Assembly: GCF_000421745.1 (NCBI RefSeq)
Contig: NZ_ATXP01000011.1
Span: forward strand, 1-64,000
DNA length: 64,000 nt
Source: Nesterenkonia alba DSM 19423
GTDB lineage: Bacteria > Actinomycetota > Actinomycetes > Actinomycetales > Micrococcaceae
Reading direction: 5' to 3'
Shown here: piece by piece, positions 8,727-17,240 of the stretch
Position numbering within the stretch: position 1 is the first letter of the stretch
Layout of the letters: the number at the start of each line of letters is the position of its first letter
Translations under genes and position numbers: made by a program
Notes under the pieces: model-generated
The model's database searches: none
What the model was told of the DNA's origin: nothing
What the model saw: the letters and a program-made list of their open reading frames with translations, nothing else

Positions 8727-9914
8727 TTACAGCCCGCCGAGGGCCTGTTCCAGATCCTCGATGAGATCGGCAACATCCTCAATTCCCACCGAGAGCCGCA
8801 GCAGATTCTCCGGCACCGCCAGCTCGGTGCCACGCACCGAGGCGTGGGTCATCTCATGCGGGTAGTTCATCAGGGACTCCACTCCGCCGAGTGACTCGGC
8901 AAGGATGAAGTACCGGGTGGCCTCAGCCACTTTGCGGGCTGCGGGTTCTCCCCCGGCCAATTGCAGGGAAACCATGCCGCCGAAGCCGCGCATCTGCCGG
9001 GCAGCCAGCTGGTGGTCTGGGTGGCTGGCCAACCCCGGGTAGAGCACCCGCTCGATGGCCGCATGCCCTTCGAAGTGTTCGGCGATCGCCTGGGCGTTGG
9101 CACAGTGCCGGTCCATGCGCACTGCTAGGGTCTTCAGCCCCCGGGTGGTCAAGTAGGCATCCAGCGGTCCAGAGACGGCCCCAACAGCGAACTGCTGGAA
9201 GGCGACTTTCTCGGCCAGATCGTCGTCGTTGAGCACCACTGCTCCGCCGACCACGTCGGAGTGGCCCCCGATGTACTTGGTGGTGGAGTGAACCACCACA
9301 TCGGCACCCAGGGCCAACGGCTGCTGTAAATAGGGGGTGGCGAATGTGTTATCCACCACCAGCAGGGCACCACGCTCATGGGCGATCCGCGCCAATGCGG
9401 CAATATCGGTCACGTTCATCAGTGGGTTCGAGGGGGTCTCCACCCAGAGCACGGTGGCGTCGTCATGCTCCAGTTCGGCGGCGACCCGGTCGTGGTCGGC
9501 CAAGTCCAGGGGGGTGTTGGCGATCCCCCACTCCCCGTGGATCCGGGCGAAAAGCCGGTAGGTCCCCCCGTAGGCGTCATTGCCCATCACCAGGCGTTGG
9601 CCCGGACGCATCGCCGCACGGATCACCGCATCCTCTGCCGCCAGTCCCGAACCAAAACTGAACCCGTGAGCACCACCCTCCAAGGCGGCCAGCTGCTGCT
9701 GCAGGGCGGTCCGGGTGGGGTTACCGGCGCGACCGTAGTCGTACCCGTTGCGCAGGTTCCCGATGCCATCCGGCGCATAGGTGGTCGAAAAATGCACCGG
9801 GGGCACCACCGCCCCGTAGACCTCGTCCACGGCCTGGCCGGTGTGGACCGCGTGGGTGGCGAAGCGGCGGCGGGCACCCTCGGCTGTGGCGGCGTCGTCG
9901 TGATTATTCGTCAA
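8727..9914 (-). CDS. metB: Cystathionine gamma-synthase/lyase family PLP enzyme
   Basis: This is a fold-type I PLP enzyme of the Cys/Met metabolism family, 395 residues from the chosen start. The Schiff-base lysine is Lys213 in VVHSTTKYIGGHSD; RAGNPTRTALQ and the DNTFATPYLQQPL block are typical. The start is the TTG at 9914: AGGAG lies seven bases upstream and the codon overlaps the end of cbs. The open frame extends to 9962, but that part is inside the cbs coding region. Coupling to cbs suggests a transsulfuration pair. Sequence alone does not separate the synthase from cystathionine gamma-lyase, and with CBS upstream the lyase direction (cystathionine to cysteine) is plausible. Confidence 0.88.
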   Translation of the reverse strand: MTNNHDDAATAEGARRRFATHAVHTGQAVDEVYGAVVPPVHFSTTYAPDGIGNLRNGYDYGRAGNPTRTALQQQLAALEGGAHGFSFGSGLAAEDAVIRAAMRPGQRLVMGNDAYGGTYRLFARIHGEWGIANTPLDLADHDRVAAELEHDDATVLWVETPSNPLMNVTDIAALARIAHERGALLVVDNTFATPYLQQPLALGADVVVHSTTKYIGGHSDVVGGAVVLNDDDLAEKVAFQQFAVGAVSGPLDAYLTTRGLKTLAVRMDRHCANAQAIAEHFEGHAAIERVLYPGLASHPDHQLAARQMRGFGGMVSLQLAGGEPAARKVAEATRYFILAESLGGVESLMNYPHEMTHASVRGTELAVPENLLRLSVGIEDVADLIEDLEQALGGL

Positions 9915-11448
9915 TGGTCGGCTCCTGGGTATCTGCTCCGGAGAGGTGGGCCAGTAGGTCATTGCGGGTCAGCACTCCGACGATGTCACCGTCGCGGGCC
10001 ACCAGCAGCGTGGGGTTCACGCGCAGCTTGGCGAGGATCTGCGGCACTGTCTCAGTGATCCCCACCAGGGGCAAGTCATCGCGCAGGTGGTCTGCGACCA
10101 CCTCATCCGGACTGGCCTGCCCTTCGATGACGTCCTCGGAGAGGTGCTCGACGTCGACAATGCCGTAGACCTCCCCGATCCGCGCCACCCGGCCCGGGTG
10201 GTCAATCACCGGAACGATGTCCACCCCGTAACGGTTCATCACCGAGACCGCCTCCCGCAGAGTGGTCTGCCGGGAGATGGAGATCACCTCCGGTAGTGCT
10301 TCGGAGAACATGTCCCGCTTGGCCTCCAGTAGATCCCCTGCCGTGGTGGTCTGCGGGTCCCGCACGCCCGTTCCGGGAGCCTGCGGAGTATTGGCCGAGC
10401 CGATCACCCCACTGCGCACCGCCTCGGTGAGTTCCTGAGAGCTCTTCACCGCCAGTTCAGTACCGGTGGATGTGGAGACCACTTCCCCGAACCCGTGGTC
10501 AATCATCCACTGGTCGTTGAAGATCTTGGCCAGGTACCCGCGCCCGGAGTCGGGCAACACGGCGACGACGACGTCGTCGGGCCCCAAATCCTTGGCGACC
10601 TTCAGTGCCGCAGAGACCGCGGTCCCCGAAGACCCGCCCACCAGTAGCCCCTCCTCCGTGGCAAGCCGCCGGCACATGGCAAAGGATTCCGCATCAGTGA
10701 TCGCGTAGTGCTCATCCGGTACCGATGGGTCGTAGTTCTTCACCCAGACGTCCTCACCGACACCTTCGACAAAGTACGGCCGCCCCTCCCCGCCGGAGTA
10801 GATCGACCCGTCTGGGTCGGCAACGACCACCCGCACCGGCCCGGAGGCACGGTCTGCTGAGACCTCCTTCAGATACCGTCCGGTTCCGGTGACCGTTCCG
10901 CCAGTACCCGCCCCCACCACCAGGTGTGTGATCTTGCCTTCCGTATCGGCCCAAATCTCCGGGCCGGTGGTCTCATAGTGAGAGCCGGGCGCAGCCGGGT
11001 TGGAGAACTGGTCCGGCTTGTAACCGCCTTCAATCTCCGCGGCGAGCTGGTCAGAGATCCCGTAGTAGCTCAGCGGGGATTCGGCGTCCACTCCAGCAGG
11101 ACCGACCACAACGTCAGCCCCGTAAGCACGCAGGACATCCCGTTTCTCCTGGGTCACCTTCGGCACGGTGACAAACACCGCACGGTACCCCTTCTGCTGG
11201 GCCACCAGCGCCAGCCCCACCCCTGTATTACCGGAAGTCGGTTCGACGACGACGCCACCAGGGCCCAATTTGCCGGCCTTCTCCGCCTCTTCAATCATCT
11301 TCAGCGCGATCCGGTCCTTAATGGACCCACCCGGGTTGAGGTACTCCAGCTTGACTAGCACAGTGGCTTCAATGCCTTCGGTGACGCTGTTGAGCCGCAC
11401 CAAAGGGGTCCCGCCGATCAACTCCACGACGGACTCGGCGTACTTCAT
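9904..11448 (-). CDS. cbs: Cystathionine beta-synthase with C-terminal CBS domain pair
   Basis: The enzyme condenses homocysteine and serine to cystathionine. The 514-residue product has the PLP lysine at Lys44 in NPGGSIKDRIAL, the substrate motif EPTSGNTG, and the PLP-phosphate loop GAGTGGTVTGTG. From about residue 370 onward it has a tandem CBS domain (Bateman) module, in which RDGDIVGVLTRNDLLAHL is clearly the second repeat. ATG 11448 is a good start. The last eleven bases overlap the TTG start of metB, indicating translational coupling. It lies 140 bases downstream of the MocR-like gene in the same orientation. Confidence 0.94.
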   Translation of the reverse strand: MKYAESVVELIGGTPLVRLNSVTEGIEATVLVKLEYLNPGGSIKDRIALKMIEEAEKAGKLGPGGVVVEPTSGNTGVGLALVAQQKGYRAVFVTVPKVTQEKRDVLRAYGADVVVGPAGVDAESPLSYYGISDQLAAEIEGGYKPDQFSNPAAPGSHYETTGPEIWADTEGKITHLVVGAGTGGTVTGTGRYLKEVSADRASGPVRVVVADPDGSIYSGGEGRPYFVEGVGEDVWVKNYDPSVPDEHYAITDAESFAMCRRLATEEGLLVGGSSGTAVSAALKVAKDLGPDDVVVAVLPDSGRGYLAKIFNDQWMIDHGFGEVVSTSTGTELAVKSSQELTEAVRSGVIGSANTPQAPGTGVRDPQTTTAGDLLEAKRDMFSEALPEVISISRQTTLREAVSVMNRYGVDIVPVIDHPGRVARIGEVYGIVDVEHLSEDVIEGQASPDEVVADHLRDDLPLVGITETVPQILAKLRVNPTLLVARDGDIVGVLTRNDLLAHLSGADTQEPTIDE

Positions 11449-11588
11449 AACTGGCTGACGCTCCTTACCTTCCCGGGGTGTTCCGGCTCACTGGTGGTAC
11501 CAGGCTACCGGGGCAGGCCTGAGGATACGCTGGACACCGACCTGAAGCGCAACACGACCCCAGCGGGCGGGGGCAGCCAGGCCGCAGA
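11449..11588 (-). other. Intergenic region between mocR-like gene and cbs
   Basis: This 140-base spacer presumably carries the cbs-metB promoter. I see no strong hairpin or recognised operator. Confidence 0.3.
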
Positions 11589-12929
11589 TCAGACCAGGCT
11601 CGGCCGGGGTGCTGTCACGGTGGCGGCCTTCACCCGGGCCGCCAACTGGTCCAGCAGCTGGTCATCCTCCGGCAGGTGCGCCACCGCGATCCGCACCGCA
11701 GACCACCCCGGCGGCGAGGGGTAACACGAGCCAGCGACGTCGACGACGATCCCCTCAGCCGACAGCGCCAAAGCCGCCTTCTGCTCATCGGGGACCTCCA
11801 CCCACACGCTCCAGCTGCCCGGTCCGCTGGACACCTCAAGCCCCGCGCGAACAAAAGCCTCCAAAGCCAGGGTGCGCCGGCGCTGATACCGACGTCGGGC
11901 ACTGGCCACCTGACGGCGCTGGTCCGCAGAGGACGCCAAATGAGCAAGCATGTGCTGCAAGATCCGGCTGTGCGAACCCAAGCCCTGAGCCCGCAACTCC
12001 ACTGTCCGGTCAATCAACCGCTCCGAGCCCGCCAGGATCGAGGTCCGCAAATCCACCCCGAAGACTCGCCCATAGTCCACAACCCGCAGCGTCTGCTCCG
12101 GCAACGACTCCCCCACCGAAACCGCTGGAGGTTCCGCCAACGGGCCCAAGGGGTCGTCTTCGACAACGATGACACCCGTACCGGCCAGCACCTGCCCCAG
12201 CTCCGCGGCGCGCTCAGCCGTGAGACGGTGCCGCCAAGAAAACGCCCCCGCCGGCGAGGTGACCAGGGCACGTGCCCCAGCATCAACCGCCTCACCCACC
12301 GCAGCCGGCGTCGGACCCGACTCATCGGTGTCCACCTCCACGACCTCCGCACCGAGGCGCGTGATGAGCTCCAACACCCCAGGAGAAGCCGGGGTCTCCA
12401 CCGCCAAGAGTTCACCCGGCTCCACCGCCGCACGGACCGCCAGCCACAGACCCTCAGCGCCACCACCGGCCGCGACCGCCGCCTCCGGAGTGAACGGCAC
12501 ATCCGAGGCCACCGCCTCCCACAACTCCGCAGCCAGGTGCTCCCGGCTCCACGTGTTGATCGAAGGATGCTTCAAAGCAGCCGCAGCAGCCTCCTGCAGA
12601 TCCGGCAGCAACGCTGGATCCGGACTCCCGGCGAACACATCAATACGGGCGAAACCAGGGAACTCCCCGCCAGCCTCCGCCCGTTCCAAGACCCGAGTCC
12701 CACCACGCCGACGAGTCTCCACGACCCCATCGGCACGCAACTGAGCCCACGCCTGGGCGATCGTGCCCACACTGACGCCGATCTCCTGCGCCAAATCACG
12801 CACCGTGGGCAGCCGCGTACCCGGACTGAGGACTCCATCATCGACGAGCTGATGAATCTGCTGCGCGATCCCACCCGGAGTCCGGGTACCCAGGCGCTCA
12901 GCAAGCGCGACCGCGTCAATTTCAGACAT
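11589..12929 (-). CDS. GntR/MocR-type regulator with degenerate aminotransferase domain
   Basis: The 446-residue protein has an N-terminal GntR winged helix (residues ~15-80; SPGTRLPTVRDLAQEIGVS and TIAQAWAQLRADGVVE) fused to an aminotransferase fold-type I domain, the MocR architecture. The PLP-contact acidic stretch VVEDDP is at 255-260. At the position of the Schiff-base lysine (usually S-x-G-K-x-x-G-P-D-L-R) the protein reads DYGRVFGVDLR, placing Arg288 where lysine is expected. It probably senses a ligand without forming the usual aldimine. I chose ATG 12929, where MocR homology begins; the upstream 57 codons overlap the tRNA-Tyr promoter region. Its target is unknown; cbs-metB downstream is a candidate. 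Confidence 0.85.
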   Translation of the reverse strand: MSEIDAVALAERLGTRTPGGIAQQIHQLVDDGVLSPGTRLPTVRDLAQEIGVSVGTIAQAWAQLRADGVVETRRRGGTRVLERAEAGGEFPGFARIDVFAGSPDPALLPDLQEAAAAALKHPSINTWSREHLAAELWEAVASDVPFTPEAAVAAGGGAEGLWLAVRAAVEPGELLAVETPASPGVLELITRLGAEVVEVDTDESGPTPAAVGEAVDAGARALVTSPAGAFSWRHRLTAERAAELGQVLAGTGVIVVEDDPLGPLAEPPAVSVGESLPEQTLRVVDYGRVFGVDLRTSILAGSERLIDRTVELRAQGLGSHSRILQHMLAHLASSADQRRQVASARRRYQRRRTLALEAFVRAGLEVSSGPGSWSVWVEVPDEQKAALALSAEGIVVDVAGSCYPSPPGWSAVRIAVAHLPEDDQLLDQLAARVKAATVTAPRPSLV

Positions 12930-13050
12930 AACCCCCAGCCTAACCCCGTGACCCACCGCACGCTCACCCGATTCGGTGAAACGCTTCGCCGTCCGGTAAA
13001 GTTGTCGGGTGCCTTGTGCGCGGTACACACCGCCAGCAAGCACACATCCC

Positions 13051-13132
13051 GGCGGGCTACCCGAGCGGCCAAAGGGGGCTGACTGTAAATCAGCTGGCAC
13101 TGCCTACGGGGGTTCGAATCCCTCGCCCGCCA
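13051..13132 (+). tRNA. tRNA-Tyr (anticodon GTA)
   Basis: This is an 82-nt class II tRNA. The acceptor GGCGGGC pairs with GCCCGCC, the anticodon loop CTGTAAA sits on GCTGA/TCAGC, a long variable arm follows, and the T-arm is GGGGGTTCGAATCCCTC. The discriminator is A and CCA is not encoded. Confidence 0.95.
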
Positions 13133-13183
13133 CGAATTTTCAAGACAGGACTGTCTTCCTGAGGGAAGACCATGGAAAATTCG
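13133..13183 (+). terminator. Compound hairpin after tRNA-Tyr
   Basis: CGAATTTTC (13133-13141) and GAAAATTCG (13175-13183) are perfect inverted repeats. Inside are two smaller competing hairpins, AAGACAG-ga-CTGTCTT and TCTTCC-tgag-GGAAGA. The position directly after the tRNA suggests termination or 3' processing. Confidence 0.55.
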
Positions 13184-13197
13184 TTCGCGTCATAGTC

Positions 13198-13344
13198 GGC
13201 GCCTGACGGCGCCTCCGACCTAAAGCCGGTGTTCAGGGTCATACTGCAGCTCTTCCGCGTGAACTGTCGGCGGCGAAGGCTTTCGCCGCCTCCGACCTGA
13301 AGACCACCCCACCGTCACAGATCAGGCGCCTGACGGCGCCTCCG
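13198..13344. repeat. Three small palindromic repeat units
   Basis: Unit A (13198-13225) and unit C (13325-13344) share 20 identical bases: the palindrome GGCGCC-TGAC-GGCGCC followed by TCCG. Unit B (13269-13302) is a larger hairpin, GGCGGCGAA-ggct-TTCGCCGCC, and shares the following GCCTCCGACCT(A/G)AAG with unit A. The cluster fills the 294-base gap between tRNA-Tyr and trxA, which otherwise holds nothing I can call. It looks like a REP- or MITE-like element family. Confidence 0.65.
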
Positions 13345-13426
13345 GTGGGTCTATTCCAGGTTTCACCTACTGCGTAAGTCCCCGCTGAGGCCGACACACG
13401 CTTCCCCGGTGCGTATCGTGGGCCCT

Positions 13427-13810
13427 ATGGCTACTCAGGACCTTACCGCCGAAGACTTCCAACAGACCCTCGACGAGTCTGACATCCTCCTCATCGACTT
13501 CTGGGCCGACTGGTGCGGGCCCTGCAAACAGTTCGCCCCCGTCTACGAAGAAGTCTCCGAACAGCACCCCGATGTGACCTTCGCCAAAGTCGACACCGAG
13601 GCCGAACAAGAACTCGCCGCCGCCGCGAACATCACGTCCATCCCCACTCTCATGGCATTCCGGGAGAAAGTCCTCGTTTTCGCCCAGCCCGGTGCCCTCA
13701 ACGCAGAACAGCTCAACGGCGTGATCTCCGCAGTCAAAGACCTGGACATGGATGAAGTCCACAAACAGGTCGCCGAGCAGCAAAACGCCGACGACGAGCC
13801 CAAAGGCTAA
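13427..13810 (+). CDS. trxA: Thioredoxin
   Basis: This is a cytoplasmic thiol-disulfide oxidoreductase of 127 residues. The redox motif WCGPC is at residues 29-33 within DFWADWCGPCKQ, and the conserved cis-proline lies in ITSIPTLMAF. The C-terminal tail after the last helix is 15-20 residues longer than the minimal thioredoxin and acidic. ATG 13427 begins at the family's usual N-terminus; GGGCC just upstream is only a weak ribosome site. A second in-frame start at 13409 would add six residues. Confidence 0.93.
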   Translation: MATQDLTAEDFQQTLDESDILLIDFWADWCGPCKQFAPVYEEVSEQHPDVTFAKVDTEAEQELAAAANITSIPTLMAFREKVLVFAQPGALNAEQLNGVISAVKDLDMDEVHKQVAEQQNADDEPKG

Positions 13811-13821
13811 GCCACTGAGGA

Positions 13822-13935
13822 AGCGGATCTGCCGCGGGGAAAGCGAAGGCTGGCTTCCGGGGCTGGCGGGAGCACCCCGGAGCGAAGCGGAGCGGGTGCG
13901 AGGGTCTGCCTGAGCGGCCCGCGGTCAGATCCGCT
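13822..13935. repeat. 114-nt branched inverted repeat between trxA and the glycosylase gene
   Basis: The outer arm AGCGGATCTG (13822-13831) pairs with CAGATCCGCT (13926-13935) and continues with CCGCGGG (13832-13838)/CCCGCGG (13918-13924), a 17-bp stem with a single bulged T. Inside, CCGGGG (13857-13862) pairs with CCCCGG (13875-13880). It sits between convergent genes, so it could be a bidirectional terminator, but it is far larger than needed for that. Confidence 0.6.
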
Positions 13936-13956
13936 CTGAGCAAGGCCTAGCTATTC

Positions 13957-15027
13957 CTACCGTCCTCGGTGGTCTTCGGGGGCGAGTCTGGGGCCGTAGC
14001 GGCTCATCCGGAATCCACTGAGCACCAGCAACCGCACCACTCGCTGCCGATGCGGACGGAACGGTTCAAGCAACTGCAGCATGCCGTCGTCGTCGGTCCG
14101 CCGCCCCGTCAACGCCTCCCCGACAAAATGCGCCAGATGGTAATCCCCCACCGCCGGCAGATCCGCCGCCCCATGGGAGCGTTGCAGTGCCTCGGCCACC
14201 GTCCACGGGCCAATTCCCGCCACACTCTGTAGCCGCTCCGCGAGCTGCTCCACATCCGAGGTATCTACAGGGGTGGACGCGCCCAGCTGGTGGATGGTGC
14301 CTGCTCGATGGGCCAGGCGCTGAACCGTGCGGGACAACGGCGGCTGGACCCACAGACTGTGCCACTGCCAGGAGGCCACCGCCCGCAACTGCTCCGCAGT
14401 CAGCGGCAACCGCATCCACTCTGGGGCAGCCAGCCCCGAGGCAGAGAGCGGACGCTCCCCATACCGACGCAACAGGTTCCGCCAGGCATAGCGTGCCTGC
14501 TCATGGGTGACTTTCTGCTCCAGAGTGACCGTGACGAGCTGGTCAAACAGCGCACCCGTAGCCGGCAGCCGCAACCCCGGATGCTGCCGGCGCAGACTCG
14601 CCAACTTCAGCGAAACCCGGTCGCCTAAGGCGTCGAGTAGCATCTCCAGCTCACACCAGTCGTCATGGGCGCCCAGAATCATCGCCGCTCGATTCAGGGC
14701 CGTGTGCACCAGCGACTCCGCTGACACCGCCACACGCACCCGCACCTGAGAGGCAGTGAGCTGATCGAAACGGTAGAGCACCTGCCCCTGCCCGGCTCCT
14801 GGGTCGTCGTCGGGCCCCAGTCGCTGACACATCCATGCACCAGCTCCCGGAGTACCGCGGGCACCGCCAGGGAAATCCCCTGGATCCACCCGTACCGCAG
14901 GATCCCCAGAACCGCGCTGAAGCACCCCCAGTGTGCGGGGTAAATCATAGGGACCCTCAAAGGTCACCACAGTGTCCGCTGTCACCGAAGAAACGGGCGA
15001 AACAAGCCGAGCCGGCGTCGTCGTCAT
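13957..15027 (-). CDS. HhH-GPD DNA glycosylase (AlkA/3-methyladenine-DNA glycosylase-like)
   Basis: The 356-residue base-excision repair protein has a helix-hairpin-helix GPD domain: VAGIGPWTVAEAL followed by AVGDYHLAHFVGEAL, where the aspartate is the expected catalytic residue. The N-terminal half resembles the AlkA-like N-terminal beta domain (GPYDLPRTLGVLQ). No iron-sulfur cysteines are present at the C-terminus, which fits AlkA and not EndoIII/MutY. ATG 15027 was chosen; the open frame extends 30 codons further without family similarity. Confidence 0.8.
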   Translation of the reverse strand: MTTTPARLVSPVSSVTADTVVTFEGPYDLPRTLGVLQRGSGDPAVRVDPGDFPGGARGTPGAGAWMCQRLGPDDDPGAGQGQVLYRFDQLTASQVRVRVAVSAESLVHTALNRAAMILGAHDDWCELEMLLDALGDRVSLKLASLRRQHPGLRLPATGALFDQLVTVTLEQKVTHEQARYAWRNLLRRYGERPLSASGLAAPEWMRLPLTAEQLRAVASWQWHSLWVQPPLSRTVQRLAHRAGTIHQLGASTPVDTSDVEQLAERLQSVAGIGPWTVAEALQRSHGAADLPAVGDYHLAHFVGEALTGRRTDDDGMLQLLEPFRPHRQRVVRLLVLSGFRMSRYGPRLAPEDHRGR

Positions 15028-15200
15028 CCCCACTACTGTCGCACAGGGGCCAGACACGTCGTCCGGCCCCCTCGCCCGGGCACTGCTGGCGGCCGCTTTC
15101 GGCGTCCACAACGACAACGGCGGCCCAGCACATCACGTGCTAGACCGCCGCGGAGGTGACGAGGCCTCAGCCGCGCCCTCCTCAATGTGTCAGCTGCCCG

Positions 15201-16436
15201 CTAGAAGAGACGCCGAGTGGCCAAGGCGGCACCCTGGCCGAGAGCTTCGAGCTTCGCCTCAGCGATCTGCGGGTGGATACGCCCACCCAACCCACAGTCG
15301 GTGGAAGCGATGACCCGCTCGCGTCCGACTCGCTCGGCAAAGCGGGTGATGCGCTGGGCCACCAGCTCGGGATGCTCCACCACGTTGGTGGCGTGAGAAA
15401 CGATCCCGGGGACGATGACCTTACCTTCGGGCAACTCCACGTCATCCCAGACGATGTACTCGTGCTCGTGACGGGCGTTGGCCGCCTCGAAGCTGTAGTA
15501 CTTCGCGTTGATCTGCAACATCAGGTCCACAATGTGCTTGAACTCGATGTCGGTGGTGTGCGGACCGTGCCAGGAGCCCCAGCACAGGTGGAACCGGATC
15601 TGCTCCTCAGGGAGGTCACGAATGGCGTAATTCAGCGCGTCGATGCGCAGCTGCGTGAACTTCCGGTAGTCCTCCACTGAAGGCTCCGGGCTGATCTGGT
15701 CCCAGTTCTCCGCGATGGAGGGGTCATCGATCTGCAGGATGAGTCCGGCATCGATGACGGCCTTGTACTCTTCGCGCAGCACATCGGCCCAGGCGTAGAT
15801 GTGCTTCTCGTCATCCCCGTAGTACCGGTCGGCGATCCGGGCACCCGAGCCCGGTGAGAGAGAGGTGAGGAAGCCGGTTTCATACCCGGCGGCGTCGAGG
15901 GCGGCACGGAAGTTCTCCACATCCGAACGGATCTGGTCATAGCCGGTGTACTTCAGTTCCCCGGTCGTCGCGGGGAACGGAGTAGCGGTGGAACCGGTGC
16001 CGATCCCGGTGGTGGGGTCGTTATAGGCCTCGTGGAATTTCACCCAATCGCGGCGGTTAGGGAAACTGGTCAGCTGCACATTGCCGGGGCTGGATTCCAC
16101 GTGCGGCTGGCTGAAAATATCTTCACCGGTGACTTCGAGGCCATCGACTCGCTGGAAGATGTATGACCACCACGCGCCGTAATCCACCCCCTGGCTCATC
16201 GCTTTGCCGAATTCGCCATCACCGGGGACGGTCACGCCAAGCTGTTTCTGCCGGGCGACGAGGTCTTTGACCGCCGTGGAGAGCAGGGCGTCAAACTCCT
16301 CGGTGCGCTTCAGGGTGAGGCCGTCGTCTTCGAACTCACGGGCAGCGTTGGCTTCGATGAGCTCGGGGGTGCGAGGCAGGGATCCGGCGTGGGACACCAG
16401 GATCTGCTGTGTGGGGTCCTGTGAGATATCGGGCAT
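15201..16436 (-). CDS. Cobalamin-independent methionine synthase-like (MetE C-terminal type) protein
   Basis: The 411-residue protein has the C-terminal barrel fold of MetE / epoxyalkane:CoM transferase relatives. The zinc ligands of the family are visible: His283-x-Cys285 in FHLCWGSWH and Cys381 in STDCGLGG. The N-terminal SHAGSLPRTPEL and the TVPGDGEFG motif are typical of this short family. It lacks the N-terminal MetE domain that binds polyglutamylated folate, so the methyl donor is uncertain; related short proteins act in methyl or alkyl transfer to thiols. A long structured leader precedes it. Confidence 0.82.
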   Translation of the reverse strand: MPDISQDPTQQILVSHAGSLPRTPELIEANAAREFEDDGLTLKRTEEFDALLSTAVKDLVARQKQLGVTVPGDGEFGKAMSQGVDYGAWWSYIFQRVDGLEVTGEDIFSQPHVESSPGNVQLTSFPNRRDWVKFHEAYNDPTTGIGTGSTATPFPATTGELKYTGYDQIRSDVENFRAALDAAGYETGFLTSLSPGSGARIADRYYGDDEKHIYAWADVLREEYKAVIDAGLILQIDDPSIAENWDQISPEPSVEDYRKFTQLRIDALNYAIRDLPEEQIRFHLCWGSWHGPHTTDIEFKHIVDLMLQINAKYYSFEAANARHEHEYIVWDDVELPEGKVIVPGIVSHATNVVEHPELVAQRITRFAERVGRERVIASTDCGLGGRIHPQIAEAKLEALGQGAALATRRLF

Positions 16437-16628
16437 GCGAGCCGATTCCTTTCGGTATGCGGCAGAAGGGTGCTCTCGCTTCTCGCGCGAACCGCCCTCT
16501 GCCGGTGTTTTCGTCGGTCAGAGCGGGTTCGCAGCGGTGTCCGCAGGGGCTCACTCTCGCCAGGGAGACTGTGCGGTACGGACGCGAGGCTTCGCATGCT
16601 CGCTGCGTGAGGATTATGTTCAACCCTC
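16437..16628 (-). promoter_or_regulatory. Structured leader candidate upstream of the MetE-like gene
   Basis: About 190 bases precede the start codon if transcription begins near 16628. On the RNA a long arm, GGCAGAGGG with CCCTTCTGCC, encloses GCGCGAGAAGCGAGAGC just before the AAAGGA ribosome site. Several GC-rich arms precede it. I do not recognise a SAM, cobalamin or T-box core. The position before a methionine-type enzyme makes a cis-regulatory RNA plausible. Confidence 0.4.
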
Positions 16629-16634
16629 GTGTTC

Positions 16635-16663
16635 ATCATAACCATACGACGACGACGTCGTGA
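16635..16663 (-). promoter_or_regulatory. Putative promoter of the MetE-like gene
   Basis: On the minus strand TATGAT (16640-16635) is a near-consensus -10. A TTCACG element about 18 bases upstream could be a weak -35. Transcription would begin near 16628. Confidence 0.4.
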
Positions 16664-16721
16664 AGTTCATGACAATTACACTCAAGACAGAACCCATCAC
16701 CGACGACGGAAGGACCCCCTC

Positions 16722-17210
16722 ATGGCGAAGGACTCAAGCTTCGACATTGTCTCCCAAGTGGATAAGCAAGAGGTTTCCAATGCACTGAACCAGGCAAGCA
16801 AAGAGATTTCGCAACGCTACGACTTTCGGGGCACTGAGGCCTCCGTGGAGCAGACCGGGGATGTGATCCTCATCCGCGCAAACTCAGAGGAGCGAGCCAA
16901 GGCTGCTCAGGACGTCTTCGAGTCCAAGCTCATCAAGCGGGGGATCTCCCTGAAGAGCTTCGAAGCCTCGGAACCGAAGGCCTCCGGCAAGGAGTACCGC
17001 ATTGAGGGTCACATCAAGGAGGGGATCGACCAGCCCACGGCCAAGAAGATCTCCAAGATCATTCGCGATGAGGCGCCCAAGTCCGTCAAGGCCACCATTC
17101 AAGGCGATGAGCTGCGCGTGAGTTCCAAGTCCCGTGATGATCTGCAGGCCACCATTGCCTTGTTGAAAGACTTCGACGACGCCGACCTGCAGTTCATCAA
17201 CTTCCGCTGA
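16722..17210 (+). CDS. yajQ: YajQ family nucleotide-binding protein
   Basis: The 162-residue YajQ-family protein (two ferredoxin-like folds) starts with the hallmark [18 protein letters not shown], contains [14 protein letters not shown], and ends with [12 protein letters not shown]. Members bind cyclic di-GMP or other nucleotides and RNA; the cellular role varies. GGAAGGA lies eight to ten bases before ATG 16722. The gene is convergent with the toxin-antitoxin pair. Confidence 0.93.
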   Translation: MAKDSSFDIVSQVDKQEVSNALNQASKEISQRYDFRGTEASVEQTGDVILIRANSEERAKAAQDVFESKLIKRGISLKSFEASEPKASGKEYRIEGHIKEGIDQPTAKKISKIIRDEAPKSVKATIQGDELRVSSKSRDDLQATIALLKDFDDADLQFINFR

Positions 17211-17240
17211 TCGACGCGGGCTAGGCACGGGAGCTGGCAG

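Noticed and set aside
16437-16628. SAM or cobalamin riboswitch before the MetE-like gene
   Set aside because: None of the core motifs I know could be found on the transcript, so it is reported only as an unidentified leader.
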